The notes below the pieces were generated by a model. That model worked only from the letters and a program-made list of their open reading frames with translations. It had not been told where the DNA came from and made no database searches. The translations under genes were made by a program, and so were the position numbers. Shown one piece after another: positions 44,553 through 54,500 of a stretch of DNA of 64,000 nucleotides; the first letter of the stretch is position 1, and the number at the start of each line of letters is the position of its first letter. The stretch comes from Chondrus crispus. Lineage: Eukaryota > Rhodophyta > Florideophyceae > Gigartinales > Gigartinaceae. The stretch spans positions 70,351-134,350 of the forward strand of contig NW_005179000.1 of the NCBI RefSeq assembly GCF_000350225.1, written 5' to 3'.

Positions 44553-45215
44553 TTATGCCGTCCACGAGTCCTCAACAATCTGTTGCACACGCTTGTTGTA
44601 TTCGCGGCGGTTTTCCTGGAACAGACGAGCGGCCTCAGAGTTCGCCGGGGAGTTTGGGTTGGGGTCGCATAGCAGGCTCTGGATTGAAGTTAGAACAGCG
44701 GAAATATCATATATAGGGCTCCAGTTGCTCTGGAGGATGTCCAAGCAGATACCACCGTCGTTGTAGACGTTTGGATGGAATAGCCTTGACACAAACTTGA
44801 CAACTGGTGGCTTGTTGGGGTAATCTTCAGTGAACTGTAGGGTCAGCTTGAAAGTACCGCCTTCCCATGGTGTGTCATCCGGGCTGTTCAGAAATAGCGG
44901 AAATAGTGAATGGGCGATTAGCATGTAGTAGTGTTTTGCTTCGAGAAAAAGACCAAAGCAAAAGCGGTGGTGACTTACCCGAAGATGACTGCATTCCACT
45001 GCATGATATTGTTGTCGCATGGTGCCCCACTGATTCCCGATGGAGGGTCCTGAGGAAAGGACAAAAAGAGAAGAAAAGCGCATGAAAATCGAAGTTAGCT
45101 AGACAAGACCAGCAGAACACTGTACACGGACCCGGTACAAACGAGGGCATGCTTGGCGTACGTTTTGAAGCTTCTTGAAGTCTCTGATAAGTCTCTTTCT
45201 CGCGGGAGTCGACAT
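44553..45215 (-). CDS. RAD6: Ubiquitin-conjugating enzyme E2, RAD6/UBC2 type, three exons
   Basis: The RAD6/UBC2 E2 enzyme, 151 residues. Exons on the minus strand are 45215-45162, 45049-44979 and 44883-44553, with GT-AG introns of 112 and 95 nt. The joins restore [13 protein letters not shown] and [14 protein letters not shown]. The catalytic cysteine falls at residue 88 (GGICLDILQ), the same position as in yeast Rad6, and HPN precedes it. The N terminus [14 protein letters not shown] is the canonical Rad18-binding start. The C terminus ends VEDSWTA without the acidic tail of yeast Rad6. The enzyme ubiquitylates H2B and PCNA with its E3 partners. It converges on SEN54. Confidence 0.96.
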
Positions 45216-45599
45216 TAGCTGAAGTGAGTGTGTGAATGCGTTCAAAGAGTAGCAGTGAGTAAGAGGTAGTTGACAACTCGCCAAGAGCCTGATGGGAGAA
45301 AGAAAACTTTTGGACCGCTACTGATGGTTCGAAAATAGCCTGCTTCACGCTCCAGCAGTTGACGTGGGGGCACGGGAAGGAGGTTCAAAAAGGGGTGACG
45401 GCACTAGTCTGCGAATGTGGAGTCATGACTCCAAGGGGTCCTCAGTGAGCCACATTTTCTAGAAACCTCATATTTGTTTTTGCCGCGCCTTGTGTGCTGC
45501 GCTTGCACAAAAGCGCCACACCGAGTCCACAAAACGACCTCGAAAAGCGGTCCCTTTCTTTCCCTCAGCCCGTCTGCGTGATGGGTGCATATTGATAAA
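45216..45599. other. 5' region of RAD6 gene
   Basis: About 380 bases upstream of the RAD6 ATG. A CTTCAG just before the start could be a 3' splice site of an intron in the leader. No other gene is supported. Confidence 0.35.
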
Positions 45600-45859
45600 A
45601 TTCTGGAAATAAAATTCTGCTACAGTACTCCGCCGCATCTCACCCAATCAGAGGCCACGAAAAGTGGCAATTATCCACCACTGGGTGCATTCTGAAATGG
45701 CCGGAAAACCAAACTACCAAATATCGGCCAATAAAATTGCGACAAATTTGTCAAATTTTCTCAAGATGCGAAGATCTGTAAAGGGTTTTAAAGGGGGGGC
45801 CCGAAATAACCGGACAGATTCACAATTACTGGACAAAAATTTTGGGGTCATTTGTGAAT

Positions 45860-46115
45860 CTCGGGGTGACAGGTGCGGCTTTTGACCCTCCTGAGGGGTG
45901 TATTTCTAGACCCCGGGTGTTTTGAGGGCGACTACTCATGATCAGGTAGTATTGAAGGGTGACGTGTCACTTTCATTCAATTGTGAGGGTGATATTTTCC
46001 GAAGAAGCGGCATGTTGAAACATGCCGAACTTTATCTGTTTCTATAGGGCGACATTGGACCAATTCTGAGATTCATGTGTGTCTCCGTTGGAAACATAGG
46101 GTGACTTATTTTTGC
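45860..46115 (+). repeat. Left GGGYGAC subterminal repeat array
   Basis: GGGTGAC, GGGCGAC, GGGTGAC, GGGTGAT, GGGCGAC and GGGTGAC occur at about 45863, 45922, 45956, 45986, 46046 and 46100. The spacing is about 30-60 bases. The motif is only sporadic elsewhere in the window, apart from the matching array at 50850-51150. Confidence 0.7.
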
Positions 46116-46227
46116 GAAACACTAACAATGTCTACCTACTCTATCTACATCAACTCGGCGAGCCCCCATAAAAAGTCTACTTCTCTATATTTTTACAACG
46201 TTCACTATTTGGTTCCACCACCACGCT

Positions 46228-47499
46228 TCAGATCTGTGACGCCCCTGGCAAACAAATCAAATAACTTCTCCAACCTCTCCTCACCGCTTTTCGACGAAGA
46301 GTTAAGCTTATCTGCAGTGCGCGGGCCAGGCCGCCGGGCAGGGCGCCGTCCTCAGCGCGCAGCTGGCCCTTGCGCGCCTGCAGCTGCTGCTTGAGCGTAC
46401 GCATGCGGCCGAGCTCGCGCTCCAGCGCCACGCCGCGCTCCTGCTTCTTGCGGTTGCTGCGCCGCGCCGAGATCCGGTTGCGCTCGCGCCGCTCCTCATC
46501 CTTGATCCGCCGCAGGATCTCGTGCACTTCCTCCGTCCCCGCGCGCGTCCCCGCCCGCGACCAGCCCGCGCCCCGCGTCCTTCGCCTCGCCGCCGCCGCC
46601 CTCGCCGCTCACGCCCGACCCCGCGTCCTCCGCGTACGATGCGCGCTCGCGGCTGCCGTCCCACGCGTCGCCGCCGCGCTGCCGCTTGGTGAGCGAGCCC
46701 TTGCTCTCGAAGTGGATGGTGCTAGTCTCGGTCGACACGCCGCTCGCCTCGAACGCCGCCCGCTGGCCGATGCCGGCTCCGGTTGGCCCCTGCCACGCGT
46801 CCACCACGCGCGGCCGCCGCGCCTGGCCTCCGTCGCTGACACCGCCGCCCCCGTCCATCCCCGACGACGTCATGCTCACCGGCGTGCACTGCCCGCCGCC
46901 AAACTAGTCTGCGCGAATCACCCCCTGCGTCCCGTCCCCGCCAATCTCGGCCAGCAGCTCCTCCAGGCTCCCCCCGCTCTGCATGCTCGGCGCCGACAAC
47001 CCCCTGGAATCCGTGGCCTTTGCCCGCTCCCCGTCCTCGTCCTCCTCGTCCCCGCACCCGCTCCCGCTCCTGCTCGCACCTGAGCATGATGTGCACGCGC
47101 GCGTCGCGCGTGATCCTGGTTGTGGTGCTGGTTGTGGTGTTGTTGTTGATGCTGGTGCTGGTGTTGGTTTTGGTGGCGTCCGCGTCGGCCACCACCACCA
47201 CCACCACCACCTCGCGTTGGATGACGGGGTGCAGCTGCAGCAGCAGCAGCCGCGGAACGACAACGGCGGCACGGTGTCGGTGCACCAGGCAGACGGGGAC
47301 GAGGAGAATGGAGGAGGACATGTGCTGCGAGGCGGAGTCCGCGAGCGCTTCGGGCGGGTGCGGGAAGACGGGCGGCGGCGGGGCCACGCGCGTGGTGGAC
47401 GAGTGGAACGTGAAGGCCAAGGACGGCAGGGCCGCGGACAGCAGCGGGGCCATGTGCAGCGGCTCCACCGAGAACAGGAAGTCCAGTTGCCAGTTGCAC
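46228..47499 (-). CDS. bZIP transcription factor-like gene, exon structure partly unresolved
   Basis: The C-terminal exon (46530-46228) encodes a bZIP domain: ERRERNRISARRSNRKKQ, then leucine-type heptads L, M, L, L, L. An 82-nt intron at 46612-46531 (starts GTGAGC, ends ACGGAG) joins it in phase to an exon ending YAEDAGSG, giving GSGEVHEILRRIK. Further upstream at least one more intron is needed. It would link the frame with MQSGGSLEELLAEIGGDGTQG, which looks like an ABI5/ABF-type conserved block, and a first exon rich in Ala, Gly, His and Gln. I cannot fix the N-terminal exons or the start. The basic region has Asn where the invariant Arg of N-x7-R should be. GC content is much higher than in neighbouring genes. 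It lies inside the candidate MULE. Confidence 0.6.
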
Positions 47500-47670
47500 A
47501 TCACACCAAGAGCAACAGTGGCGGAGTAGTATCCTTCATGTGGCTGTGGAAAAGCATCATCTCGCTGCTCCACGCACCTGTCACAGATCATGTGAAGTGG
47601 TTACGTCGTTCGGTATTTTACACACCACAAAAGCATATTTACTTCGTGTTTTCGTCCCCGTATAGCTGTC

Positions 47671-49602
47671 TCAGTGCGCAAGTAGCGACAGTATGAGTCT
47701 CCGAACGGCAAAGAGAGCACGTATACTTCCTCTTTGATGCTGTTGGTCCTCGCTCGTACCAGCTTTTTTTCGCTTCCCTGCGTTCTTGACTGGCCTCCGG
47801 CGAGGGGGAGGGATAGCTTTTGGGATCTGTAGGTTCTGACCTAATGCTACTAAACGTTTAGACTCCTTGATGACTTTGTCTACAGCGTATTGCGCCGGTA
47901 TTGAGTAGCACAAGTCGTAGTACTGCTCTTTCCATGCTCGCGTTAAATGTCGCCGCGCAATGTGCTTGAACAAATTGTGGGATCCGTACTTCTCACATAT
48001 CACAGCCGTCCCATGATAGCATGGAAAACCGGAACCATCTCTCGAATGCGTGCAGCATGAAGGGGGCGTATTTGGCTCTGAACTTATAATTACACGCCTT
48101 ACGCGCGTTCCGTCAACGACGCTTCGGACCGTCGCCTCTATTTGTAGCGTTCCTTCTACGAACCTGACGGACTGCATATAAACTCTGGATCTCTGAATGA
48201 GAATCGCGAGGTGGTGCTCAATTTGAGATGGGACCGGACTCTTGAAGTCAAGTACAGATGCTTGCCGCTTCAGGAAGGCAGCTCGCTGTGTGGAAATAAC
48301 TCTGTCCAGCATCTTTTGTGGCTCTACTGTCCTGATGTGGTTCCGCAGGGCAGCTGCCATCCCACTCTCTGCTCTTTGAGACGTTGTGATCAGATCTTGC
48401 AACAAAGAGCAAGATCTGTACAGCTCACTGTCATTAAACTTGTTAAGGTATTCTTTCATCTTCCTCGGGAAGTCGTTTTTGGCTTCATCAACCTCATCCC
48501 TGCTTGGGTTTCGAAGCGCTTTGTCATACATGCCCAAACCAACGACCTTTCCGACACCCAGCGCGGTGCCGAGATTTTTTCGGACATGCAGTGGGTCCAG
48601 AAACAACTTTGCGTGCTGTATGCAGAGCTTGTACGCGGCGTCGATAGATTTCTCCTGGTCGACAATAGTCGTCCTGCCGGGTACATCAAACCCGGGGATA
48701 TCGGCGGCAGCTTGGAACACTTTCTCCCATGTGTCCATTCCTTCCGCTCCAACGAAATGGGCGAATACCAAAGGGCATAATTGATGATTGGCGTCATGTC
48801 CGAACACTTCGAATGTTGTTCCGTATGAGCGGCGGCCCAAACCCTCGCAATGCGCGGCATCCGCTGCGCATGTCATCCTTCTCTTTCTGCAGAATGCTTC
48901 TGCGACCATCGGGATGAAGAGGAACCCCCCGTAATATTTTCCCTCGTCTACAATGTCCGAGACGTCCACATCCTCCGCCTTGAACTCGGTGTATGATCTT
49001 TGCCTTTCGGAATATGAAAGTTTTTCCTGTTGCTTGTGTATGAATCGTGCAGCTTTGATGCGCTGGGCTTTCATTTGCGTACCAGACAGGATAAAGATGT
49101 CTACCCTGTGCCCCAATTCCCTCAGCAGACCGCAATAACATTCTAGGGCAGCCATGTCAACGGCTCGAGCAGCTGATATGTATCTGTTCAGCTCACGCCT
49201 CACAGCTCGCTGGTGTGAGTTTGCTGGCTGTCGACGATAAATTGACTTCGCTCTTAAAATTGACCCGAGGAAGCTGGTGGTCATGTCAGGGTTCAACGCG
49301 AACTCATGACGAAGCGCGCGAGCAACTTGATCAGCATTATATGCCGGTCTATTTTGACAGGACTTGTCGTCAATTGAATTCCCATAACACTCGTTGTTGT
49401 GCTCTTGGAACCGATTCAACCTCCACAGGCCTGATTTTGGTTGCCGATTAAAAGTGATAGTTCCGACGCAGCCCTTTCGCCGACAAACCATACGCATCAT
49501 TTCAAAAATTTTCACAACATTCACTCCCTGTGGCACCCAAATTTGCAGTATATGCTCGAATGAGCTGCTCGCAGCGCCATCGTCCGGAAAGCTGGATTCC
49601 AA
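47671..49602 (-). CDS. MULE transposase with FLYWCH-like and SWIM zinc fingers
   Basis: About 640 codons. The N-terminal part has a CRRKGC...H-N-N-E-C zinc-finger pattern of the FLYWCH/WRKY-GCM1 type. The middle part is the MULE DDE domain: CAADAAHCEG with the first Asp region, YGTTFEVFGHDAN, and TIVDQEKSIDAAYKLC with the second, followed by DPLHVRKNL. The C-terminal SWIM finger is CCTHSRDG...FPCYHG. The open frame has no ATG before MMRMV near 49500 and is headed by a TTG, so an upstream exon or internal start is likely. No frameshift breaks the catalytic region, so the copy may be recent. Confidence 0.88.
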   Translation of the reverse strand: MESSFPDDGAASSSFEHILQIWVPQGVNVVKIFEMMRMVCRRKGCVGTITFNRQPKSGLWRLNRFQEHNNECYGNSIDDKSCQNRPAYNADQVARALRHEFALNPDMTTSFLGSILRAKSIYRRQPANSHQRAVRRELNRYISAARAVDMAALECYCGLLRELGHRVDIFILSGTQMKAQRIKAARFIHKQQEKLSYSERQRSYTEFKAEDVDVSDIVDEGKYYGGFLFIPMVAEAFCRKRRMTCAADAAHCEGLGRRSYGTTFEVFGHDANHQLCPLVFAHFVGAEGMDTWEKVFQAAADIPGFDVPGRTTIVDQEKSIDAAYKLCIQHAKLFLDPLHVRKNLGTALGVGKVVGLGMYDKALRNPSRDEVDEAKNDFPRKMKEYLNKFNDSELYRSCSLLQDLITTSQRAESGMAAALRNHIRTVEPQKMLDRVISTQRAAFLKRQASVLDFKSPVPSQIEHHLAILIQRSRVYMQSVRFVEGTLQIEATVRSVVDGTRVRRVIISSEPNTPPSCCTHSRDGSGFPCYHGTAVICEKYGSHNLFKHIARRHLTRAWKEQYYDLCYSIPAQYAVDKVIKESKRLVALGQNLQIPKAIPPPRRRPVKNAGKRKKAGTSEDQQHQRGSIRALFAVRRLILSLLAH

Positions 49603-49695
49603 CCTCAGGGGTATACGGGACGCATCTTCGGGGAACCCAGGTCATCTCTGCTACTCTATCGGCAGCTATTTCCGCCTTTGCTCTTCTCTGACTTC

Positions 49696-50583
49696 TCATT
49701 TTTGACGCTCTCTTTTGTTCCGCCCGCCTTTTTTCCGTTCGAATTCAGACATATTCGGGCGGTCAAGCGGCAAACTCCTTTCGGCCTCTGCTGCAAAATC
49801 ATCAGCTTCTCCTTCACTGCTGCTGTTCTCAAGTGTTACAGCTATGTATGCGCGCACATCGAAGTCATCGTCGCAAATATGTTCTGACGGAGAGGAAGGA
49901 GATTGATCATCCCTATCTTCTATGGATATGTTTTCTTCGTCAGTTTCCCCTTCTTGACGCATTTCCTCCTCACACGACTGATGCACTTGTTCTTGTTCAG
50001 GTGAGAGCGAGGGCTGTCCTTCCCACTCCTCCTCGTGTGGTGTCTCTTTTTCTCTCGACGCTGCCTCCATTCTCGCGCGTTCCCTCTCGTTCTCGAGATT
50101 CTCTTGGTTTTGTCGTCTCAACTCCTGGGATATTCTTTCTTGCATCATTTCCTCAATACGGCGACGCTCACACTCACCCTCCTCCCTTTTTTCCTCTTCT
50201 TCACGTAGCCATAGTTCGAGCAGTTTTTCTTTCGAGGTTGGCATCAGCGTAAATATTAGCGTTGGGGGAACCAGCTGCGAGGTACCCTCCCCGTATTCCA
50301 TTTCCTCAAACCGAATCTCTTGCTCCGCTTGTTCCTTTGCGCGACTGAGTTTTTGCATAGCTTTATTCGCGGAGGCGCGATCTGAAGCACATTCGTCGGG
50401 ATGGACAAGAACAGAAAGCTTCTTGAAACGCTTCTGTATGTTGCGCAAAGTTGGCTCCTCACTTTTGTCCGACGAATCTCCGGGATGAGCGCAGCAAAAG
50501 ACGTCTATGACGGGCGTTTCACCGACTATGACTGTCTCGAAGTGGTACAGGGCCTTCCCAGTGTCTTTGGGAAAAGACCGCAT
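49696..50583 (-). CDS. J-domain protein with acidic coiled-coil, next to MULE transposase
   Basis: A 295-residue protein from the ATG at 50583. Residues about 30-95 look like a J domain: helix II KRFKKLSVLVHPDE includes the HPD triad, and helix III is NKAMQKLSRAKEQAEQ. Helix I is unclear. The rest is a highly charged predicted coiled coil (EEEEKREEGECERRRIEEMM) and an acidic, Ser-rich tail ending in a basic KKGGRNKRERQK that resembles a nuclear localisation signal. The gene lies 94 bases upstream of the transposase frame and on the same strand. J domains activate Hsp70 partners; which one is unknown. It may be an accessory gene of the element or a captured host gene. Confidence 0.7.
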   Translation of the reverse strand: MRSFPKDTGKALYHFETVIVGETPVIDVFCCAHPGDSSDKSEEPTLRNIQKRFKKLSVLVHPDECASDRASANKAMQKLSRAKEQAEQEIRFEEMEYGEGTSQLVPPTLIFTLMPTSKEKLLELWLREEEEKREEGECERRRIEEMMQERISQELRRQNQENLENERERARMEAASREKETPHEEEWEGQPSLSPEQEQVHQSCEEEMRQEGETDEENISIEDRDDQSPSSPSEHICDDDFDVRAYIAVTLENSSSEGEADDFAAEAERSLPLDRPNMSEFERKKGGRNKRERQK

Positions 50584-51240
50584 AATTATCCCGCCAAAAT
50601 GTGAGATGGAAGGGGAGGAAAATGATGAGCGACAGAGGGTGACAGGGCGAAAGGGAGATGCCGTGCGGGGGTAGGTTTCGGACGCGGGTATTTGTGGGGT
50701 GACCGTTGAGGGAAGTGGAAGCGGCAAAGGGTCTCTGAGATATTAGGGTATTGGAGACTTAATTTCTCATCCCGCAATACCCACGTTCTTTTTGCTCGGT
50801 TTTGAGGGCACTGTGGTCAAGCGCGAAAAGTTGAGTTGGCGTACTTCTATGGGGTGATTCTGAAAAAACTGTGAGTTTCTAAGGCGGCTTTTCCAAAGTA
50901 CAAGCCTCTTCCGAGACGGAGTGATACTTTACGGGTTTGTACGGTGACATACGCGATGATAGGTTTTTCGGAGGTGACTTATTGATCATATTTCGTGTCG
51001 CCCCCAGAAAAGGTCATTGTCGCCCCATGTAGAGAAACCAAGGTCCAATTTCACCGGATCAGAAGCACGCCTTCTAGACGTGTCACCCTATAAAAGCACT
51101 TGAAAACATGAAGTCGCATTACGTAGATTTCACTTTGGGCAGGTGTCGCCCCCTCATTTTCGCTTTTGCCCAAAATTTTGTTTCATAACTCTGGCCCAGG
51201 TGCATCGGGTGGATTAATTCAAAAACAAAATTGCGGATCA
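50584..51240. repeat. Right terminal region of candidate MULE
   Basis: No gene. It carries GGGTGAC copies on the plus strand near 50637, 50697 and 50853-50980 and on the minus strand near 50997, 51020, 51078 and 51144. The outer copies are inverted relative to the left array, as expected for element ends. Confidence 0.5.
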
Positions 51241-51361
51241 TGCAGCCCGCCCAAACCACCCAGTACGCCCCGATAGTTTCCCTCTCTTGCCTGACATGAG
51301 TGCGCAGTGGTCAAACCCTCCGTCACTACCCTTCCAGTGCTCGTGAACAGCAAGACCAAAC

Positions 51362-51480
51362 ATGGTGACAAAACGCATAACTGCTCCGCCGGACAGAGTT
51401 GCAGAGGCGCTCAAGTTTATCCAGTGCAACCACACCTACCGAGAGGAAGCTGGAAAGTTGGACATTGCTCGTTCAACTCT
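51362..51480 (+). pseudogene. Pipsqueak-like helix-turn-helix fragment
   Basis: A frame from the ATG at 51362 reads AEALKFIQCNHTYREEAGKLDIARSTL. This resembles the Psq-type helix-turn-helix found at the start of pogo-like transposases (aliphatic helix, Y-R-E-A-A, then I-x-R-S-T-L). The similarity ends after about 40 residues and the frame then enters retrotransposon sequence. It is probably a transposon scrap lying between the MULE and the Gypsy copy. Confidence 0.35.
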
Positions 51481-51549
51481 GCCTCTGCGCATGACTACGA
51501 GTTTCCCCATTCAAAAAGCCGGTAGGACATTCAACTTTACTCCACTCAA

Positions 51550-54500
51550 GGGAAACATTATTCTTGGCTTCCTTGTCAGTAGGACAAGGACCCTTTGTTC
51601 TACGGGAATCAACGGCTGGCCTATAGGGAGCCCTCCCGGTTTCTGAGACCACGCGGGGCACCATCTGGTTTTACAAGTCGGGATGGTGAATGGGAGATGA
51701 ACTCACATTCCCCGCAAATCATCTGCTACACATGCTACAAAGTCAGGGATCATATCAACCCCGACTGTGGTATGAAGCTGCGCGGTGTGTCTCTCGTCCC
51801 TCATAATTTTGAGAATCTCACGGTGACACAGAAGGCCCGCCTTCGGAAAGACGCGTATTTGTGCGCCGTGGCTCTTCTCAGTTTCGAGGCTAATCGGTTG
51901 ATCGCCCCTGTCCTTCCTTCGACGTCTCCCTCCGCGTTGTATAAGTCGACTCCCCCCGAAGAGAAGGCCCTACACCCGAAAAACTAGGAGACCAACAGGT
52001 GAAAATTGCTGGTAATCTGTCGTGGGATACCCGGTTACCCCCGCTCTCGAATCCAGCAATCCGTGTCTTGGGACCGAAACACGCTCGCTAGGCAAGTCCT
52101 TCCAACCCTGATCCGACGGTCATTGGGACTCTTCGCCAACTGTGGCGTTTTAAAAACGGGAGACATTCCCCGAATGAAAATACAATCGAGCCAGCTTGCA
52201 CAATGTCTCGACGTAATTACAAGGTCTTCGCAGACTTTGGGCTCACCACCTCAATTTTGTTCGGCAACTTGCCCTCCTTGACACGGGTGCCGGTTCAAAT
52301 TTCGTTCTCACCCACACCCTACCGGAAGGGTGGGACAGTCTGCTCTAACCGTGGGAAATCACGACTATCACCGACGCTAAAGGGCGTCCGTTACAAACAA
52401 GCGGGATATTTAGCCTCGTTGTTCGATTAGCAACTCGCACCATGAAATGCAAGTTCATTCGGTGTGAGCGACTAGCAGCACCAGTTATCCTGAGCAGTCA
52501 CTTTAGCCGCAAATTCTTCGAGGCCATCTATCTACGTCGGGAGGTGGCAGAGCTCCATGATGGAACAAAGTGCCCATCGAGAGAAAACCGTCCATCCAGC
52601 GAGCCGACGCGCTTCCGCTCCCGTCAGAGCAGGAGTAAGACGACGCCCGGGTCGTGTATCCACAAAACTGAATGTTTCTCGTCCCGTCATCATACCGCCC
52701 AGGACACAGGTCTGGGTGCATGTGACCAACGTTCGTACGGGTCTTTCCGTCCTGGAGCCCAACTCTCACCTATGTTGGAAACACCGCGTCTCCTTGTCGA
52801 ACGGAGTCGCGCACATCACCGCGCTTCGAGTGTTAAAAGTATTTGTGGCCAACACCGCAGCGGCCCCAAGGGCCTCTCGAAGAACCGGGAGCTGGGGTAT
52901 GTTGCCCCCGATCCGCGTACCATGATATGCACCGCGATGCCCCTCGATGCCCCGCTGGCGGCGGAGTTCACAGAGGGGGACGAGCCCCAATCTGAGAATG
53001 GAGATAATATCCCCGGCTCCGTCGAAGGAAGATCCTCAAGATATTGATGCTGTATCCCTCCGAAATATGCCGTTACATGTCCGTACTAGGGTCGTGACAT
53101 GGTGACGCCGTACTCCGGGCTGTGGAGTGGCGATCTCGGAGAAGTACGGGCTACACAGCACCGGACCAACCTGAACCCCAGCTCGAAGCCGTTTCGTTGC
53201 CAGCCATATCGTTATGTACCACAGTCCAGACAAGCAGAAAAAACGCAGTGTATGACATGATCTGAAGCGGGGTCATCTCTCGCTCACAAGCAGAGTAGGC
53301 GTCCCCGGTGGTTTTCATCCTCAAACCGGATGGATCCCTTCGTTGCTGCGTCGATTACCGACGCTTGAACGCGATGATTGTCCGGAAAACTTACTCAATT
53401 CCTCGTATGGACGAGTGCCTGGACTCGCTCGACGATGCGAACGTGTTCACAACTCTAGATTGTCCCTCGGTTTATTGGAAAATACCCGTTGCGGAAGAAG
53501 ATCGTCCGAAAACCACGTGTACGTGTCACGCCGGTACTTATCACTTTAACCGAATGCCTTTCGGGTTGATGAACGCTCCCGCCACATTCGGATATTGGAC
53601 ATTATCCTCTCCCGCTAACGATGGAAAAGCTGCCTCATCTACCTGGATAACATTATCATATCTCGAAGGATTATGAAACTCATCTCAAGGATGTCGAGGT
53701 TATTTGCTCTGCCTTACAGCATGAGGGGTAATCACCGAAACTCAACAAGTGTAAATTCTTTCAGGACTCGGTGGAGTACCTGGGTCAAATCATTCGACCC
53801 AGGGGAACTTCATGTCCACCCGAAGACTGTTCGGCGTTATAACGCCGGCTATAGCTTAGGCAAAGCCGCCACGAGCTCAGACAGAGCTTCGCTCGTATCT
53901 GGGTATTCGTAAGGTGTACCGACGTTTCGTCGAACACTTCGCCAAGATTGCGGCGCCTTTGGCGTCCATGCTCAAGAAGGGGGAACCCAACCTGCTCGCA
54001 GAACTGGACGACGAAGGCAAGTCTGCCTTCGAAACTTTTAAGACGTGCCTGATATCCCCACCAGTACTGCGATTACTGCGACTGGGTTTACCGTACTCCC
54101 TCGATACGGATGCACCCAACGCTCAACTCGGTTGTAAGTTGTGGCAACAACACGAGGACGGCAACAGATATCCCATCGGATTCTGGTCTCGAACGCTCTC
54201 TTCGTCGGAACGTAACTTCTCTACGACGGTGTAAAAATTTCTGGCCATCTTATGGGCCATTCAGACGCAGCATTCTTACTTGTAACACGAGCTATTCACG
54301 GTTTACGCCGACCGTCATTCCCTTCGTTGCTTAATGAATCTCGCAAACGCAAGTGGGCGTTTAGCACGGTAGTTTCTACGCCTGGCCGAGTTTGAATTCG
54401 ACGTCAGGTAGATGAAGTGTATCAATAATTTTCTTCCCGACGCCGTTAATCGAATTTCGTCTACAGGGAGCATAATCGTCCCAATCGACGAAGATATGCC

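Larger units (their letters stand above)
45600..51240 (-). mobile_element. Candidate Mutator-like (MULE) element with passenger genes
   Basis: The MULE transposase, a J-domain gene and a bZIP-like gene, all on the minus strand, are bracketed by gene-free arrays of a GGGYGAC motif. On the left, six copies lie on the plus strand between 45863 and 46110. On the right, copies between 50997 and 51150 lie on the minus strand. Outside these, aattatccaccactgggtgca (from about 45670) resembles the reverse complement of gcatcgggtggattaatt (about 51205-51222). That makes long degenerate terminal inverted repeats likely. The boundaries are estimates and I could not identify the target duplication. Confidence 0.45.

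Noticed and set aside
44875-45348. 157-codon minus-strand frame across RAD6
   Set aside because: It crosses both RAD6 introns in a different frame and has no domain.
46370-47696. Two plus-strand frames of 237 codons over the bZIP region
   Set aside because: High GC and triplet repeats open all six frames here. The only recognisable domain (bZIP) is on the minus strand.
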